Of a stretch of DNA of 64,000 nt, positions 34,481 through 45,665 are shown in pieces. Source of the stretch: Isoetes taiwanensis (Eukaryota > Streptophyta > Lycopodiopsida > Isoetales > Isoetaceae). The position numbers and the translations under genes were made by a program. The DNA is taken from assembly GCA_021234155.1 (NCBI GenBank), contig JAJEKV010000063.1:3008948-3072947 (forward strand), given 5' to 3'. How positions within the stretch are numbered: position 1 is the first letter of the stretch; each line of letters opens with the position of its first letter. The notes beneath the pieces are model-generated. The model saw only the letters and a list, made by a program, of their open reading frames with translations. It was not told the DNA's origin and ran no database searches.

Positions 34481-36028
34481 CCAAAGTGTGCAAGCTTCAG
34501 TGGTAAAGACGTCAGAAAAACCATTCCAAAAACACACTTATTCCAAAAAAAAAAAAAAATCACACACCGACCCTATCAGACCTACGACCTTCTTTATAAT
34601 TCTAGCCTATCCACGTAGCACCTCCACCTCAGTCAAATCTGAATTGGACATATTTTTGGCCGTCGGGATAGTTTATTTTATGCATCGGCGGTGAGCGAAA
34701 TTAGAAAGTGCCCTAAATTTTACACGGAGATACCATCAGGAAGCTTGCTATGTTTGGAGTCTTTCCTTATCTTTCGGCATAGGTTTCCCTCCAGTTTTTG
34801 GTTTTGCTTTTGCTACACCTAGTTACCGAGGTGCGTATGGCTCTACCTCAAACCCTTGCCTTTACGTTGTTGCGTGCTGTTTCCAGTATAGCCTCCATCT
34901 TCTCCCTATCTGGTCAATGATCTTGTGCTTATTCTCCTCTGTCTTTTATTTACAGAATCTAGTAGCAGACATGGCTCAAAAACTTCAAGCAAGTTAAGCA
35001 AGTTAAGCAATTAGCATCCTTGTTTCGGGCTCTAATTGCTTTCAAAATGCTAATTGGCTTTTGGAGGGTTTTAAATTTTGCACTTTTTGCATCTCATTTT
35101 TCATTTTCTTTCTGTTTGCACGATATTGCAGAAGCAAAAGACAAGGCTCTGGAGGATCTGCACCTGCCATTGCTACAGTAACATGTACCTTATTTTTTCT
35201 TACAAGCAAGCAATCACTTGAGATCTTTTTTATACGACTTAGCATGTTGCGCTGACTCCTGCCAAAAATCACATGGGTATGAAGAAGAAGAAGTATGTCT
35301 GTCTCTAGTAACCATCCTATTAGTCGCCGCTTACACACCTATGGCTGCCGTTGTTTACCGTCCATAATTTCAGAATGTCTGTAGCTCCTGCGCTCTCAAA
35401 GTTTTTGACTTGGTCAATGCTAGAAAGCAATAACTCTTTGGCACCTTATGTACAGCTGTATGCAACTCATTATGAATAAATTCTTTGACCATGCACACAT
35501 GCTGGCATGCTATAATGCTTTAGCACACCTCAAACAATGTAAGTTCTGAACAACCAAGAATGCAACATTCAGCATCCTTTCATGGTTCATAATCTCATGG
35601 TCTGCACTTGCAAGGCTGGGAATGATTTTTACCAAATTTGAAAATCTATGGGTAGAGAGATTCAGATCATACGCAACTCATTGAGATATTCGTCCCATAC
35701 TTTTAAAACCGTTGAAGTAGCCATGCTAGTATAACATGCTTTTAGAAAATCGCTCAATTCTTCAAGCCAAGAATATTAAGTGGTCATACATTGAGAAATG
35801 GTTCATGGAGGAGAAGAAATTTATTTTTACTAACTTTTTGGAAGTACGACATGCCAAGGAAATGGCTTCCTTGCAGTGAAACCATGAAGGATAATTGTAA
35901 AAGCATTCATTTGATGCTCTATTGTAAAAGCATGCCTTTGGTGTCTTCTTCTTCATTCTAAAATCCCTTTCCCATGTTCTGCTTTGCCAAGCTCTGAAAC
36001 ATTGCTTCTCCTGCAGTATCATATTGGT
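34481..36028. other. 1.5-kb insertion in unit 2, unidentified
   Basis: Bounded by GCAGGATC on the left and ATACCCACCTGCATTATCTG on the right, where unit 1 is continuous. It contains an A-run at 34546-34559, a plus-strand exon-like piece after TTGCAG at about 35130 (EAKDKALEDLHLPLLQ) and no recognised transposon protein. No terminal inverted repeat or target duplication could be made out. It may be a captured genomic segment. Confidence 0.5.
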
Positions 36029-37130
36029 CCAAATACCCACCTGCATTATCTGCTGAATTTTATCATTTTAGAAGTAATATCGTTGTCCAGTTTTATCAGG
36101 TATGTTTGCCAACATAGTCAAGGAATTGTTGTTTCATTCTTTCCACAATTTACTAGATTTGAGCCCTGTTACCATGGGGGCCTTGACCTTGGATGAGTTT
36201 ATATCTTATATCTTTATAAACTAATTCCAATGCACTTTGGAACTAAGCTTTAAGTCGACAAATCTCTTCTTCTTTGCACTTCTTTTTGCCCATCTGTTAA
36301 GATGATAAGCAGTGCCGTATACATAGTAGTAAAATAAATTCCACACTACACATCGTCTGACTGTATGCTTCAGACGTACGAGCTCTTGCATCTAAGCTTT
36401 CCTTACAGAAAGTATTGACAACCATCCTTGAATTATAGGTATATTCCAAATAGTAATAGCTGTTGAGCTGTGCGGTACATTTTTGTGAGGAGAAATGGGG
36501 CCAGGACCAGGTGGGACATCAATCCCTTTGCACTGGACTTTTTTTTACATCTTAGCTTATGGCTGACATTTGTTTCAGGAACATGAATGGAGATAGGTAG
36601 CCATGGCTAATTTTGATGCGTCACCATTATCTGCTGAATGTTATCTTTTTAGTACATCAGCCATGCTTGATTTAGAATGCATAGTAATAAGTAGCTCTTT
36701 CATTCTGTACAGTAACATCTAAGTTTGAGCCTTCTAAGCACCCTAGCTTTCAACTTGCATGATTTTATGCTGCTGTTTAGGAACTAATTCTAATGCTATA
36801 ATTTCTCTCTGGGGTCAAGATATGTCATCATGTTGATCCATCTGTTCATTTAATCCATAATGCTAGCTTCTATTTTTGTTGCAGAAGATATAACCAAAGT
36901 TTATTTCTCGTTTTTTATATGTAGCATTCAAAACCTTCCAATATACACCCTTCAAAAACTTGCTTCATGGAAGTCCAAGAGTGCTTGGGATTAGACCGCA
37001 TAGTTTGATGTTCTCAAAAGACGCTGACTCAAAAGATGATGACTTTGCTGGTACCTTCTCCTATCTTCTCCAGCTGCATATGTTACACAATTTTGACTAG
37101 AGGTGGTGCATTTATTCTGTCCAATGATTT

Positions 37131-37245
37131 TACCCTGTGAACTTTACTTACTGGTAAAAGAGACTCTAGCTTAGAGGTGCTGGAATACCCTGTGAGCTTT
37201 ACTTATTGGTAAAGGAGACTCTAGCTTAGAGGTGCTGGAATACAC
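37131..37245 (+). repeat. 57-bp tandem duplication
   Basis: TACCCTGTGA(A/G)CTTTACTTA and GAGACTCTAGCTTAGAGGTG followed by CTGGAATAC occur twice head to tail, but once in unit 1 near 29837. Confidence 0.88.
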
Positions 37246-37432
37246 GACTGAAAAATGCTGTTGGTTTTGAGAAAACATGTTAGCTTCACTCCTCATTATC
37301 TTGACATAGTTAATTTATTACTTGAATGATTCCTTTTTGGAAACTTGTACTCTATATCATGATCATTGTTGCCTCCATACTCAGTATCTAATTCCAAGGT
37401 ACTACTTCTTTTTGAGGACTGTGAATTATAAG

Positions 37433-37482
37433 ATACAAGAAATTTATCGCGGCGGGCAAGGCCGCTGCGAACATTTCTCTTT
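37433..37482. repeat. Palindromic terminus motif, copy 4 (best preserved)
   Basis: GAAATTTATCGCGGCGG, a GCAAG-like centre, then GCCGCTGCGAACATTTC. The right arm read in reverse, GAAATGTTCGCAGCGGC, nearly equals the left arm. It stands at the exact left breakpoint of the 5.1-kb insertion in unit 2 and at one end of element R copy 2. Confidence 0.75.
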
Positions 37483-39020
37483 TCCTAAGTTTATTATGGG
37501 GGAATTTGTGTCAACCTAAAAGTGGTGTGAAAATCATCTTCAATCTGATCTCAAACCATGATGCTTTGCCTTTATATTGAAGAAAATAGTGTTATTTCAA
37601 GCATCTCAAAATGGGGTTCAAAGACTGAGATTCACATTGCAAGCATCTGAGTTAGACAATGCTAGTCTATGTTTTAAATAAACCCTTATAAACTAAAGGA
37701 AAATGCCATGTCAATGTTGAAGTTTTTAATTGGTTAAGATTAGATCTTAATAATGAAATTTAAAGGCTTATATTCAAAGCTCTTTTGATCACAAATTGTG
37801 TAAGATCAAGGGCTATTTTTCGAGAATGATTAATTCCTTCACTAAATCGAGTTACAAAGGTGTTACCCAATGCCATTTTTTATGGTTTTGCATTGCTGGA
37901 GTTCCAGACTTTTGGGGATATTTTTTCATTTTTTACACTGATCAACCCAAAAGCCCCATCAACTCACTTGTTTACTGGGTCAAATTAATCAATTTATGGT
38001 GAAAACCACCATGTTTCACCCAAAACCCAGCCACTCAATCCTTGAGCTACTATGCAATAGAAACATTGTGTTGAAGCAGAAGTGCAGACATTGGAAAGGG
38101 AACATGTTGAGGTGGGCGTACAGACATCTCCACAATCCCAAGGGGACCAGGAGTCGCAGTGCCGCGCTAGCAGACAGGAGCAGGCTACCTCAGTATCATC
38201 TGTTACTAGGAGCCTGAACTTGCGTATTATAGGGGTTGCAGAGGCAGAAGATGATGCCCTTTCTGATATGGATGCTGCTTTGCATTTTTTCACTGATGTC
38301 ATGCATGTGAAGGCTGGTGGAGTTGTCTCTGCTACTAGGGTGGGAGCGGCAAGACCTGATCGTCCCCGCCATCTTTTGGTTCGGTTTCAAGACCCTCTTA
38401 GCCGCTTACATGTTCTTCAGCATGGAAACCATCTCAGAGGGACTAGTTTCTCAGTACAGGAGGACCTCTCCCCTCTTCAATTGTGTAACCGTAAGGAGGA
38501 GCTCTGCAAGGTGAGGGCAGCCCGCCTGCAAAAGAAATGGGCAGTGTACAGGGGAGGCGCAGCAATTATTCTAGATCAATGGCCTTCCAATCCTTGGATT
38601 GGCTATGTCTAGATAATTTTAGAAGCATAAATTTATCACTAGCATTAGCATTATCTTCTTTTATTCTTGATAGTCTTTTAATATTTGGTTATTGTATTTG
38701 GTGATGGGGCCTAGTCCCCAGGTTTTACATGGGCTGTTGCCCTTGCATGTGCCGTCCCATAACCCGTTGGGTTCCCGTGGACGTAAAAATTCTTATCTTA
38801 TCTTATCTCACAACAAAAAACCCATCCATTTGTAAGTACTGGTCTTCAAATAGTGGCTCAATTAGTCATATAATCTCAATACATTTATTTTATGATATAC
38901 ACATAGATTCATCCATTTAAGGAATCGTTTCTCAACCACCTAGCAGATGATGCAATGCACCACATAAAAGCTTAACCAAATATCCAATTTATACTCATAG
39001 GATAGTTCATGTTTTTGTGC
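37483..39020 (-). mobile_element. Element R, copy 2 (inverted, with a nested LINE)
   Basis: The reverse complement of 13870-14720. The left half (37483-37985) matches 14160-14720 reversed, and the right half (38816-39020) matches 13870-14075 reversed. The middle, about 38000-38811, is a LINE fragment absent from copy 1. The right terminal palindrome of this copy is decayed (CCGCAGTG-type remnant near 39050). No coding sequence belongs to the element itself. Confidence 0.7.
38061..38811 (+). pseudogene. LINE ORF1-like fragment, copy 2, with TTATC tail
   Basis: Open from after a TAG (38058) to 38612, about 183 residues. An N-terminal coiled-coil-like stretch (VEAEVQTLEREHVEVGVQT) precedes an L1-ORF1-type RNA-binding region: LNLRIIGVAEAEDDAL, DAALHFFTDVMHVKAGGVV, RHLLVRFQDPLSRLHVL, LRGTSFSVQEDLSPLQL, ELCKVRAARLQKKW. 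This is the order seen in transposase_22/L1 ORF1 proteins, which bind element RNA. A non-coding 3' part follows, ending in repeated TCTTATC at about 38790-38811. The 5' end is truncated. The coding part is less damaged than copy 1 (15963-16515), which carries a frameshift. Inserted inside element R. Confidence 0.75.
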
Positions 39021-39566
39021 AAGAAGACACTGCGGCATGTAACAATTATACATGTTACTCTGCAAGTTATTTGCAGAAGTGTAAGCCGTTCATTATCTAG
39101 GAATTGCCCAAATTTTATCCATGCAACTTCTTTTCAACTGGCCCATAATTGGAGATCCAAGAATAGCTGAAATTTGGTCGTGCAGATTTTGTTCTTCACT
39201 TCTTGTGGAATGGCTTCCATTTCCTTATCTATAAAGTTCTTTTCTCTAATCCTTTTGGCAACCACGTTAAGCTGCCTTGTCTGCAGTTTCAGATTATCCT
39301 GATATAACCTCACTCCCTAGTTAGGATCCCTTGCCTCTGTTGCCCACTTTTTCGAAAGCCTCTTACCTTACTTCTCTCCTCTGTGATTGGCATTAACTCA
39401 TATGAAATCGCAATTGGCATTGGTTAAAGAAGCTGATACGTGGCTGTTAGACATATCGCCTTCTAAGCCTGAAAGTCTTTTGCTATTATGATCATATATG
39501 AAATGTGGAGTATCCTGGATGAAAACTAGCATTGTTATACATATTCTTAAATGACAATTTTGCATA

Positions 39567-39900
39567 CGTAAACGCAATTTAGGTTTCATTATGCTCAATC
39601 TGCCTATCCGCAGTCGCCACGTGGCACTGTTTCCCTTTCGGAATTGCAATTTAGTCTGCATTCTGTTTTTTTGCTAACGTTCCAGCTTTTGATACCGCTT
39701 TTAGTTAACATTCTGTTTTTTTGTTCTGTTTTGGACCAATGGGGCATTGACAACTGTGCAGAATGAAACCTAAATTGCGTCCACGTGTAGAATGCGCGTT
39801 TACCCTGCATTCTGGCAGGGTCAACCACGCCTCCGCGCTTCGCGCGTCGGCATGGTTTCCCCTGCCGGAATGCAGGGTAAACGCGCATTCTCTTATACAA
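39567..39900. repeat. Nested foldback (long inverted repeats)
   Basis: The inner hairpin at 39789-39891 has arms AGAATGCGCGTTTACCCTGC and so on, about 43 bp long with few mismatches, around a GC-rich loop of about 17 bp that is itself partly palindromic (CGCGCTTCGCGCG). An outer 17-bp perfect inverted pair, GCAATTTAGGTTTCATT (39574-39590) and its complement (39762-39778), lies to the left. The layout suggests a foldback or MITE-like element. Its RNA would form a strong stem. Confidence 0.8.
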
Positions 39901-40773
39901 CCATAAACCTTAACTTTTGTTGCTCCTTTGTTCCACGGTTTGCCTGCAATAATACATACACTTAGCGAATAAGTGGCTATAAATTAACTGTCTTGCCTGC
40001 AGTAATACATATGTTAGCAAATAAGTGGCTATAAATTAAATGGCAGAAGACGCAAGCATACTTGCTTAATACTTTTCTTTTTAAAGATTATCTATTGTTG
40101 GAGTGATATCTCCACAGTTATCAACACATAATACCTTCCTTCAAGAGAACCTCTTAAGAACTTAGAGAAACGCAACAACAGAGTTCAGTTAGAGTCAGCT
40201 ATTAAAATCTGGAGCCCATCCACGACAGTTTTGGCAATTTTCAATGGAAGAAGAGCTTGAGCTGTAGACAACCAAAATGGAGAATAAATGGTAGGCAGCA
40301 TTGCTTCTATAATTAAAGAACATGATGCAGAAAAACTTACCATGGGAAGGGCCTCCAATAGGCTAGAACAAAGCAAACAAAAATTTTCCAAACTTTTCCA
40401 TCTCCAAAATTTAAGCTTAAATAGAACCCAGCTAGTCGGATTAGAAAGAAAAATCCAATTGATCCATACCCCAGAACATCCTGGAGACTGCAGCCCACAA
40501 TTCGGCTACCAGAATGCAAAGCTGACAGAAAATCACACACCATCTTTTCCATTTTGCCGATCTTCTCTGTTCTTGCAAGCAAGAACAACACGTTGACAAA
40601 TCCCTGGCCAGAAGTTATGGCGGTGACGTACCTTCCCTATGCTAGAGAATATGTAGCATAATAACAGGGGGTTTTCTTTGTGTTTTTGTACGCTTTTCAC
40701 TAAGGTTTTCCTATGATTTCGTGATGTATTCAAATGGATGTACTAATGCGTACATCTAGAGTGCACCATTTCT

Positions 40774-41036
40774 GAGCCATTGATTTTAGCCTTTTTTTTT
40801 CAATGGTCAACAACCAATGGCTCACAACAAAAGCCCTTTTTTTGTGCGTGTGGTGCATAATGGGATATGAAGGGCCATTGATTCAATGGCTCACAACAAA
40901 AGCCCTTTTTTGTGCGTGTGGTGCATAATGGGCACATGAAGGGCCATTGATTTTAGCCTTTTTTTTTCAATGGTCAACAACCAATGGCTCACAACAAAAG
41001 CCCTCTTTTGTGTGTGGTGCATAATGGGCACGCATG
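40774..41036 (+). repeat. Tandem repeat, about 70-100-bp unit, three copies
   Basis: Units built from GGGCCATTGATT(TTAGCC), CAATGGTCAACAACCAATGG, CTCACAACAAAAGCCC and GTGGTGCATAATGGG. The middle unit lacks the T-run and CAATGGTCAACAAC segment. The 23-bp duplication at 41438-41480 (GTTAAATTCTAGTTGAAAAA twice) is separate. Confidence 0.85.
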
Positions 41037-42939
41037 TAGTGCAGTTTCCCCGCCGGCAACACATTTCTTATCATAACTTTTGATCCAGAGCTCTGTTTGA
41101 GATGATTTTTATTGCGTTAGAAAGCTTTCTCCGAGATCTTTTTGATAGTGTATGATATGGATATGTTTGTTTAAGTTATCTATGCTAAAACAGCAATTTT
41201 TCGGCCGGGTTTGGTAGGCTTTCACATCCTACCAGCTGATTAATACAGGATTGCGCTATTGGATATTGTTTTATGGCTCATTCCGAATGAAGCTTGCAAA
41301 AAATTACCATGCATTTTTAGATTTTGAGGCAGTTATTAAGCAAATTCCAAGGCTTCTAGATCCTTGTGCTAACAAGCAGAAAAGTTTTCCACTTTAGGTT
41401 TCTTACCACAAGAATCTATGGAGGCCAAAGGCTGCTGTTAAATTCTAGTTGAAAAATGTTAAATTCTAGTTGAAAAATGTTTGTGTATGGGTGTTGCAAA
41501 CTTTATGACTTTCAGAATAATGGGATCAATCTGCTCTATCTTTATGGTAACTTTTACTTACGTTCTATTTGTTTATTGTGATCAAATTCAAAAGCTACAG
41601 GTGATGAAAGCCTCAAATGAATTCTAGTTTTTTTCTGGTTTGAATTCTAAAATTTTTGTCACACCGAAGGTCCCTAAGGCCCTGAAGGGGCCAAAATTTT
41701 TTTTTTGCAACACAAACCATTAACATCCAACATATAAAAATTAAATCCCCCAACACATAACAACTATTGACATTAACAACCAACACATAACTACCATTGA
41801 CATTAATTAACACAACCATTGGGTCCAACACATTTAAATTAAAATCCCCCTTAAACCCCCTTTGGTTTGGGTGCATATTCACACGGGGGGTGACTCCGAG
41901 CAATGAGAGATGTTGGATAGGTATATTCACCCCTTATTCCTTAATCTACACCGTACATAAAGTTCCTCATTTGTGGGGTATGCAAGTACAAAATTTGCTA
42001 TACTGTATAACAAGATTCGCAAAATACTATAAAATTTCAAGCGGAATACCTGAAAAATCAAAGGAAACGCAAACAAGAAGAAGAAGAATACCTTGTGGGT
42101 CAGTTCAAGAAAAATATGTTGGAGATAACACTTTGTTGGATGTCTACGATGGCAGAAGCGCCTGCCGAAGAACAACCCAGAAGTGCCTGCCGCCATAACA
42201 TTGCTTATCATTCCTTGTGAGAAGACAGCCTATAACCCTAAAAAGCCTAAAACGAGATTCATATTTCACAATTGAAGGGTTGGCCATTTGCTGCATCGAG
42301 GATTCCATATCCGAGGATCTAGCTAAGCTTGCTTTGCGACAACCAGAAAGCCCCGTGAGCCAGAAACTATGAATCCTTTCTCAAGAATCCCTCGTGAATT
42401 GTGATACTGGCAGCGACAACCAAACATGAAATTTCTTAGCGGCGGATTTCAGAACAAAATTAAAGAAAGTTGATTGAGGACGGGGAGAAAATAAGATTTT
42501 TTTTTAAGCGGACGAAAAAAAGCAAACTCATTTATATATGTTTAGATGAGCCTGAGGCATCCTAAGATGTATGTGCCATGTAGGTATTATTCTTTACCTC
42601 ATTATTTTGAGATTAATTGCTGAAAGCTTAAACTGTGAGTGATTGCCTATCACTTAAAGAAGATACGAGCCATCTTAAGATGTATGTGCCATGTATTATT
42701 TTTACCTCAATATATGGAGATCCATTGCTGAATCATTAATTTTTTGCCTTTCCTTGGTTGCGAATATGAGCTCCTATTGTATCCTGTGCGCGCAAGGGGG
42801 ATGCGCATAACAGAAGTCACAAACCGCCTCCCTCAGATAGCCACACCTTTATTGGTCCCTGGAGCTGTAGTTTCGGTTCCATTAGTGACATCCCAGGCTA
42901 CCACTTGAACATCAACAATGGGCTTCAGTTAATTCTGTT

Positions 42940-43343
42940 GGCGCTTGACCATATTTGCTGGGCTCATATAATGTACTTGTTTTGCTTTCTTCTACATGCT
43001 CATCTGTGGGTCCTTCTGGGTAGTCCTGAAGACATTCCTGAGTTCTTGAGACATTCTTGAAGACATTGAAGACATTCCTGAAATGGGATTGCAGTATAAG
43101 CGAGGCTTATCTGCATTGTCCTTATTGTCAGGTGGTGTTTTTTCTTCTCACATGACATGGCATGTATAGTCAAAAGATTTTCAAAGTCCCCAAAACTAGC
43201 AGCATGGTATAGCAAGTCCTTGTAAGATCTTTGGAGTTGGTGGGGGAGTAGATACGTCATTTGTATTGGCTGATTTTATGTGATTTTGCACGTTACGATG
43301 TTAACCTGCATTTTTGCACGTTATGACGTTACGATTTTTTACT
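42940..43343. other. Spacer, nothing seen
   Basis: Between the end of duplication unit 2 and the terminal-inverted-repeat element. It contains a short GAAGACATTC(C/T)TGA repetition near 43030-43080. Confidence 0.5.
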
Positions 43344-45665
43344 GGAAAATTTTCAAAAATACCTCTACTTTGAGGTATTTGTAAAAATGCCCTTATATTA
43401 TTTTGAGATATTATAAAAGCCACGAAATTATCAGAGATAAGAGAAGAACGACTCAGGACTCACTATTGGAAACAAACCCACTATGAGAAGATGATCCTGA
43501 AGTGGTAAATTGGAGCTGATGATTTGGGCTTCTGATAAGATATGAAGATTGGGTTATGGAGCTTGCAAATTTTCTAATTTCGAAGGGCCAGAAACAACGC
43601 CCAGAAAACCTACAAAATCTTGAGCCCTTTTGTTTTCTATGGGGCAGAGCTACTTCTTCCTTTCTAAGTTTCTCTTTTGTTTTTTATTGTAGATTTTGAG
43701 CAACGAAGATGTCAAGTTCTCTCGCATGCATGCCACAATTATCTTCAAAAAGAGCTGAAGGGAACCTCTGCGGCTTGAGCATATCTTTGTTCTGCTTTTA
43801 GATCACTCTGTTCTTATTTTAAAGCACAGACTGCAAATTCGCGGGCAGAAAGTTCGGCATTGCACCAAGGACACTACTTTAACTAGTTATGTGTGAAAAT
43901 CTCCAAATTTTGAGTTGTTGCTGCTAGATTGTTAATTAGATTCACAACTAGCATTGTAGGGATCGCGTGAAGGCTTCTAAAGTCGTGGACGAGCCCAGGA
44001 GTCGAATTCTCCCGGCAACTTGGGATCTTGTCAATATTGCACTATTTCTAAGTTGGTGTGACAAACAATTGAATATGGTGAAGAATTGAATCTTCCTTTT
44101 GCATAGTTGAAATTGGCCCATTTATATATATCAACTATCCATCATATACTACAACAATATCTAGAGGAAATAATATCCTCAACACATTCATAATCTAACC
44201 CAACAAATAATCTAGAATTCTTTAACCACGATCCACAGCTGCAATGTCGCCATCTTTCTGACCACCACCTTGCTCATTCACTATACATGCACTTACTGGG
44301 GTTAGTCCTCGTGACTAAGTGGGGATCCCTGGCTGCCACTGCATGCATGGAAACACTCTAGAAATCTTGGATAAGCAGAAACACAGATGGAAAATCCTAC
44401 GTGCGTACAATGCTAAGACAATGACAACATAATCCAAAGAAATAACACACCTTAGCATCAGAAGCAAAGAACATAGCCAAAATATCAAAACAACATAAAC
44501 ATAGTTCCGGGACAATGGGAAGCTCAGCCATCCTACATGCAGGCCTACGTGCAGGCCTTGTTAGCAGAAAACAATGCCGAGTCATTTAAAGTTTAATATA
44601 ATATCCCAACAATTGACCAAAAGCAACAAACTAGCAACTCCAAATACAAACAACAAGAACAGAAACAAAACTTACAGTTTACAGTCCAATATATGGCAAG
44701 ATTTTATCTCTTACAAAATGCCCCAACGTGCAAGAATCGACTCAGATCAGGCCATTTCGGCCAATTTTTTACTACTATGACCCATATTTAGGAGCTCTCA
44801 GGTCAGATGCCTTCTACTACAGTTCTGGCCAAAAAAGCCTTTATTCGTTCCAAATTGCCTTGATCTTATCAAATCGGGATGCTAAAACCCAAAATCGGCC
44901 CTTATCAGGTTGTTCAGCCTAACCCACTCAGTTGATTTCATCCTTGGCAGCTAATCCAGCAATTCCTCCGATCCATACATCCCTTGATCAAATCGGTACT
45001 CTTCAAATTCAACACTAGTGCTCTCAATTAAGGGAAATACATGCCACATTAATCATAATTCTCCTTGAATCTCGACTCTGAGTATTCCACCTTCAATCCC
45101 TATATTAACAATTTAAGCTTTGCTCATGTACCAAATAATATTATCTTGCATACCCAACAATCACATAATTAGTCCTCTGGAAAAATGAAAGGGAACCCGT
45201 ACTTAGGAATACAAATCCAAGCTTACACTCATCTCGCATGCATATGCAAATCTAGCCATGGCAATATCTAAAACTTCCGTTGAATCCAACGAACCCCACC
45301 TGAAAAAGACATTTGATGCAGTCTCCAAGCTCTGGGGTCCTCACTTGCTCTGCTAATCCTCCCGGTGCAATCCTTCTTTGCCTTCACGCTCCAGGTTGCC
45401 TTCTCTTGCAAAAAGCCTTACGTTTGCCAAAGGCCCTCTTTCCAAAATTGCCTTTTTGTAAACCCTTTGTTTACATGAACTCACGCTGCATGCATGCCAC
45501 AAAGTACGTACATGCATGCCACAAAGTACGTATACAACTCATGTATATTAGACCATTAAATGGCCAGGTCCGTTACACAGGACCAGGGGCATTCTGACAA
45601 TATGCCAAAATACAGAGGTATTTTGATAAATACCTCAAAGTACAGGGGTATTTTTAAAATTTTCG
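43344..45665. mobile_element. TIR DNA transposon (non-autonomous), copy 1
   Basis: 2.3 kb with terminal inverted repeats of about 50 bp: left GGAAAATTTTCAAAAATACC and right (reversed) CGAAAATTTTAAAAATACCC, both continuing CTTTGAGGTATTT. The flanks GATTTTTTACT and GCTTTTTTATT could be a decayed 9-11-bp target duplication, as in Mutator-like elements. No transposase is visible. The inside includes a block (43453-43965) that also occurs inverted at 48060-48585 and looks exon-like (MSSSLACMPQLSSKR...), which may be captured host sequence. A 22-bp tandem duplication CATGCATGCCACAAAGTACG lies at 45489-45532. Confidence 0.65.

Larger units (their letters stand above)
39021..42540. other. Rest of the 5.1-kb insertion, no gene identified
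   Basis: Holds the foldback structure at 39567-39900 and the tandem repeats at 40774-41036, 41438-41480 and about 41738-41815. A minus-strand stretch around 40190-40600 has exon-like character (hydrophobic, with a CCCATG|GTAAGT donor near 40335) but no known domain. The right breakpoint at 42540 shows no palindrome, so either the insertion has lost that end or two events are combined. Confidence 0.45.
33654..42939 (+). repeat. Unit 2 of the polyubiquitin 3'-flank duplication, interrupted
   Basis: Matches 28132-30470 in three blocks: 33654-34480, about 36029-37430 and 42541-42939. The gaps between blocks are insertions absent from unit 1 (34481-36028 and 37431-42540). The retrotransposon at 30534 is a third insertion. 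Typical shared words are GGTGTGGCTTTGGATTTGAA, TCAACACGATGGTTGAGTTT, and in the last block GGATGCGCATAACAGAAGTC. Divergence is moderate. No gene lies in the shared blocks. Confidence 0.88.

Noticed and set aside
40774-41036. CRISPR-like array
   Set aside because: Only three uneven units without regular spacers, in a plant nuclear context; an ordinary tandem repeat.
43960-44030. tRNA-like GGAGTCGAATTCTCC
   Set aside because: Only a T-arm look-alike inside the TIR element.
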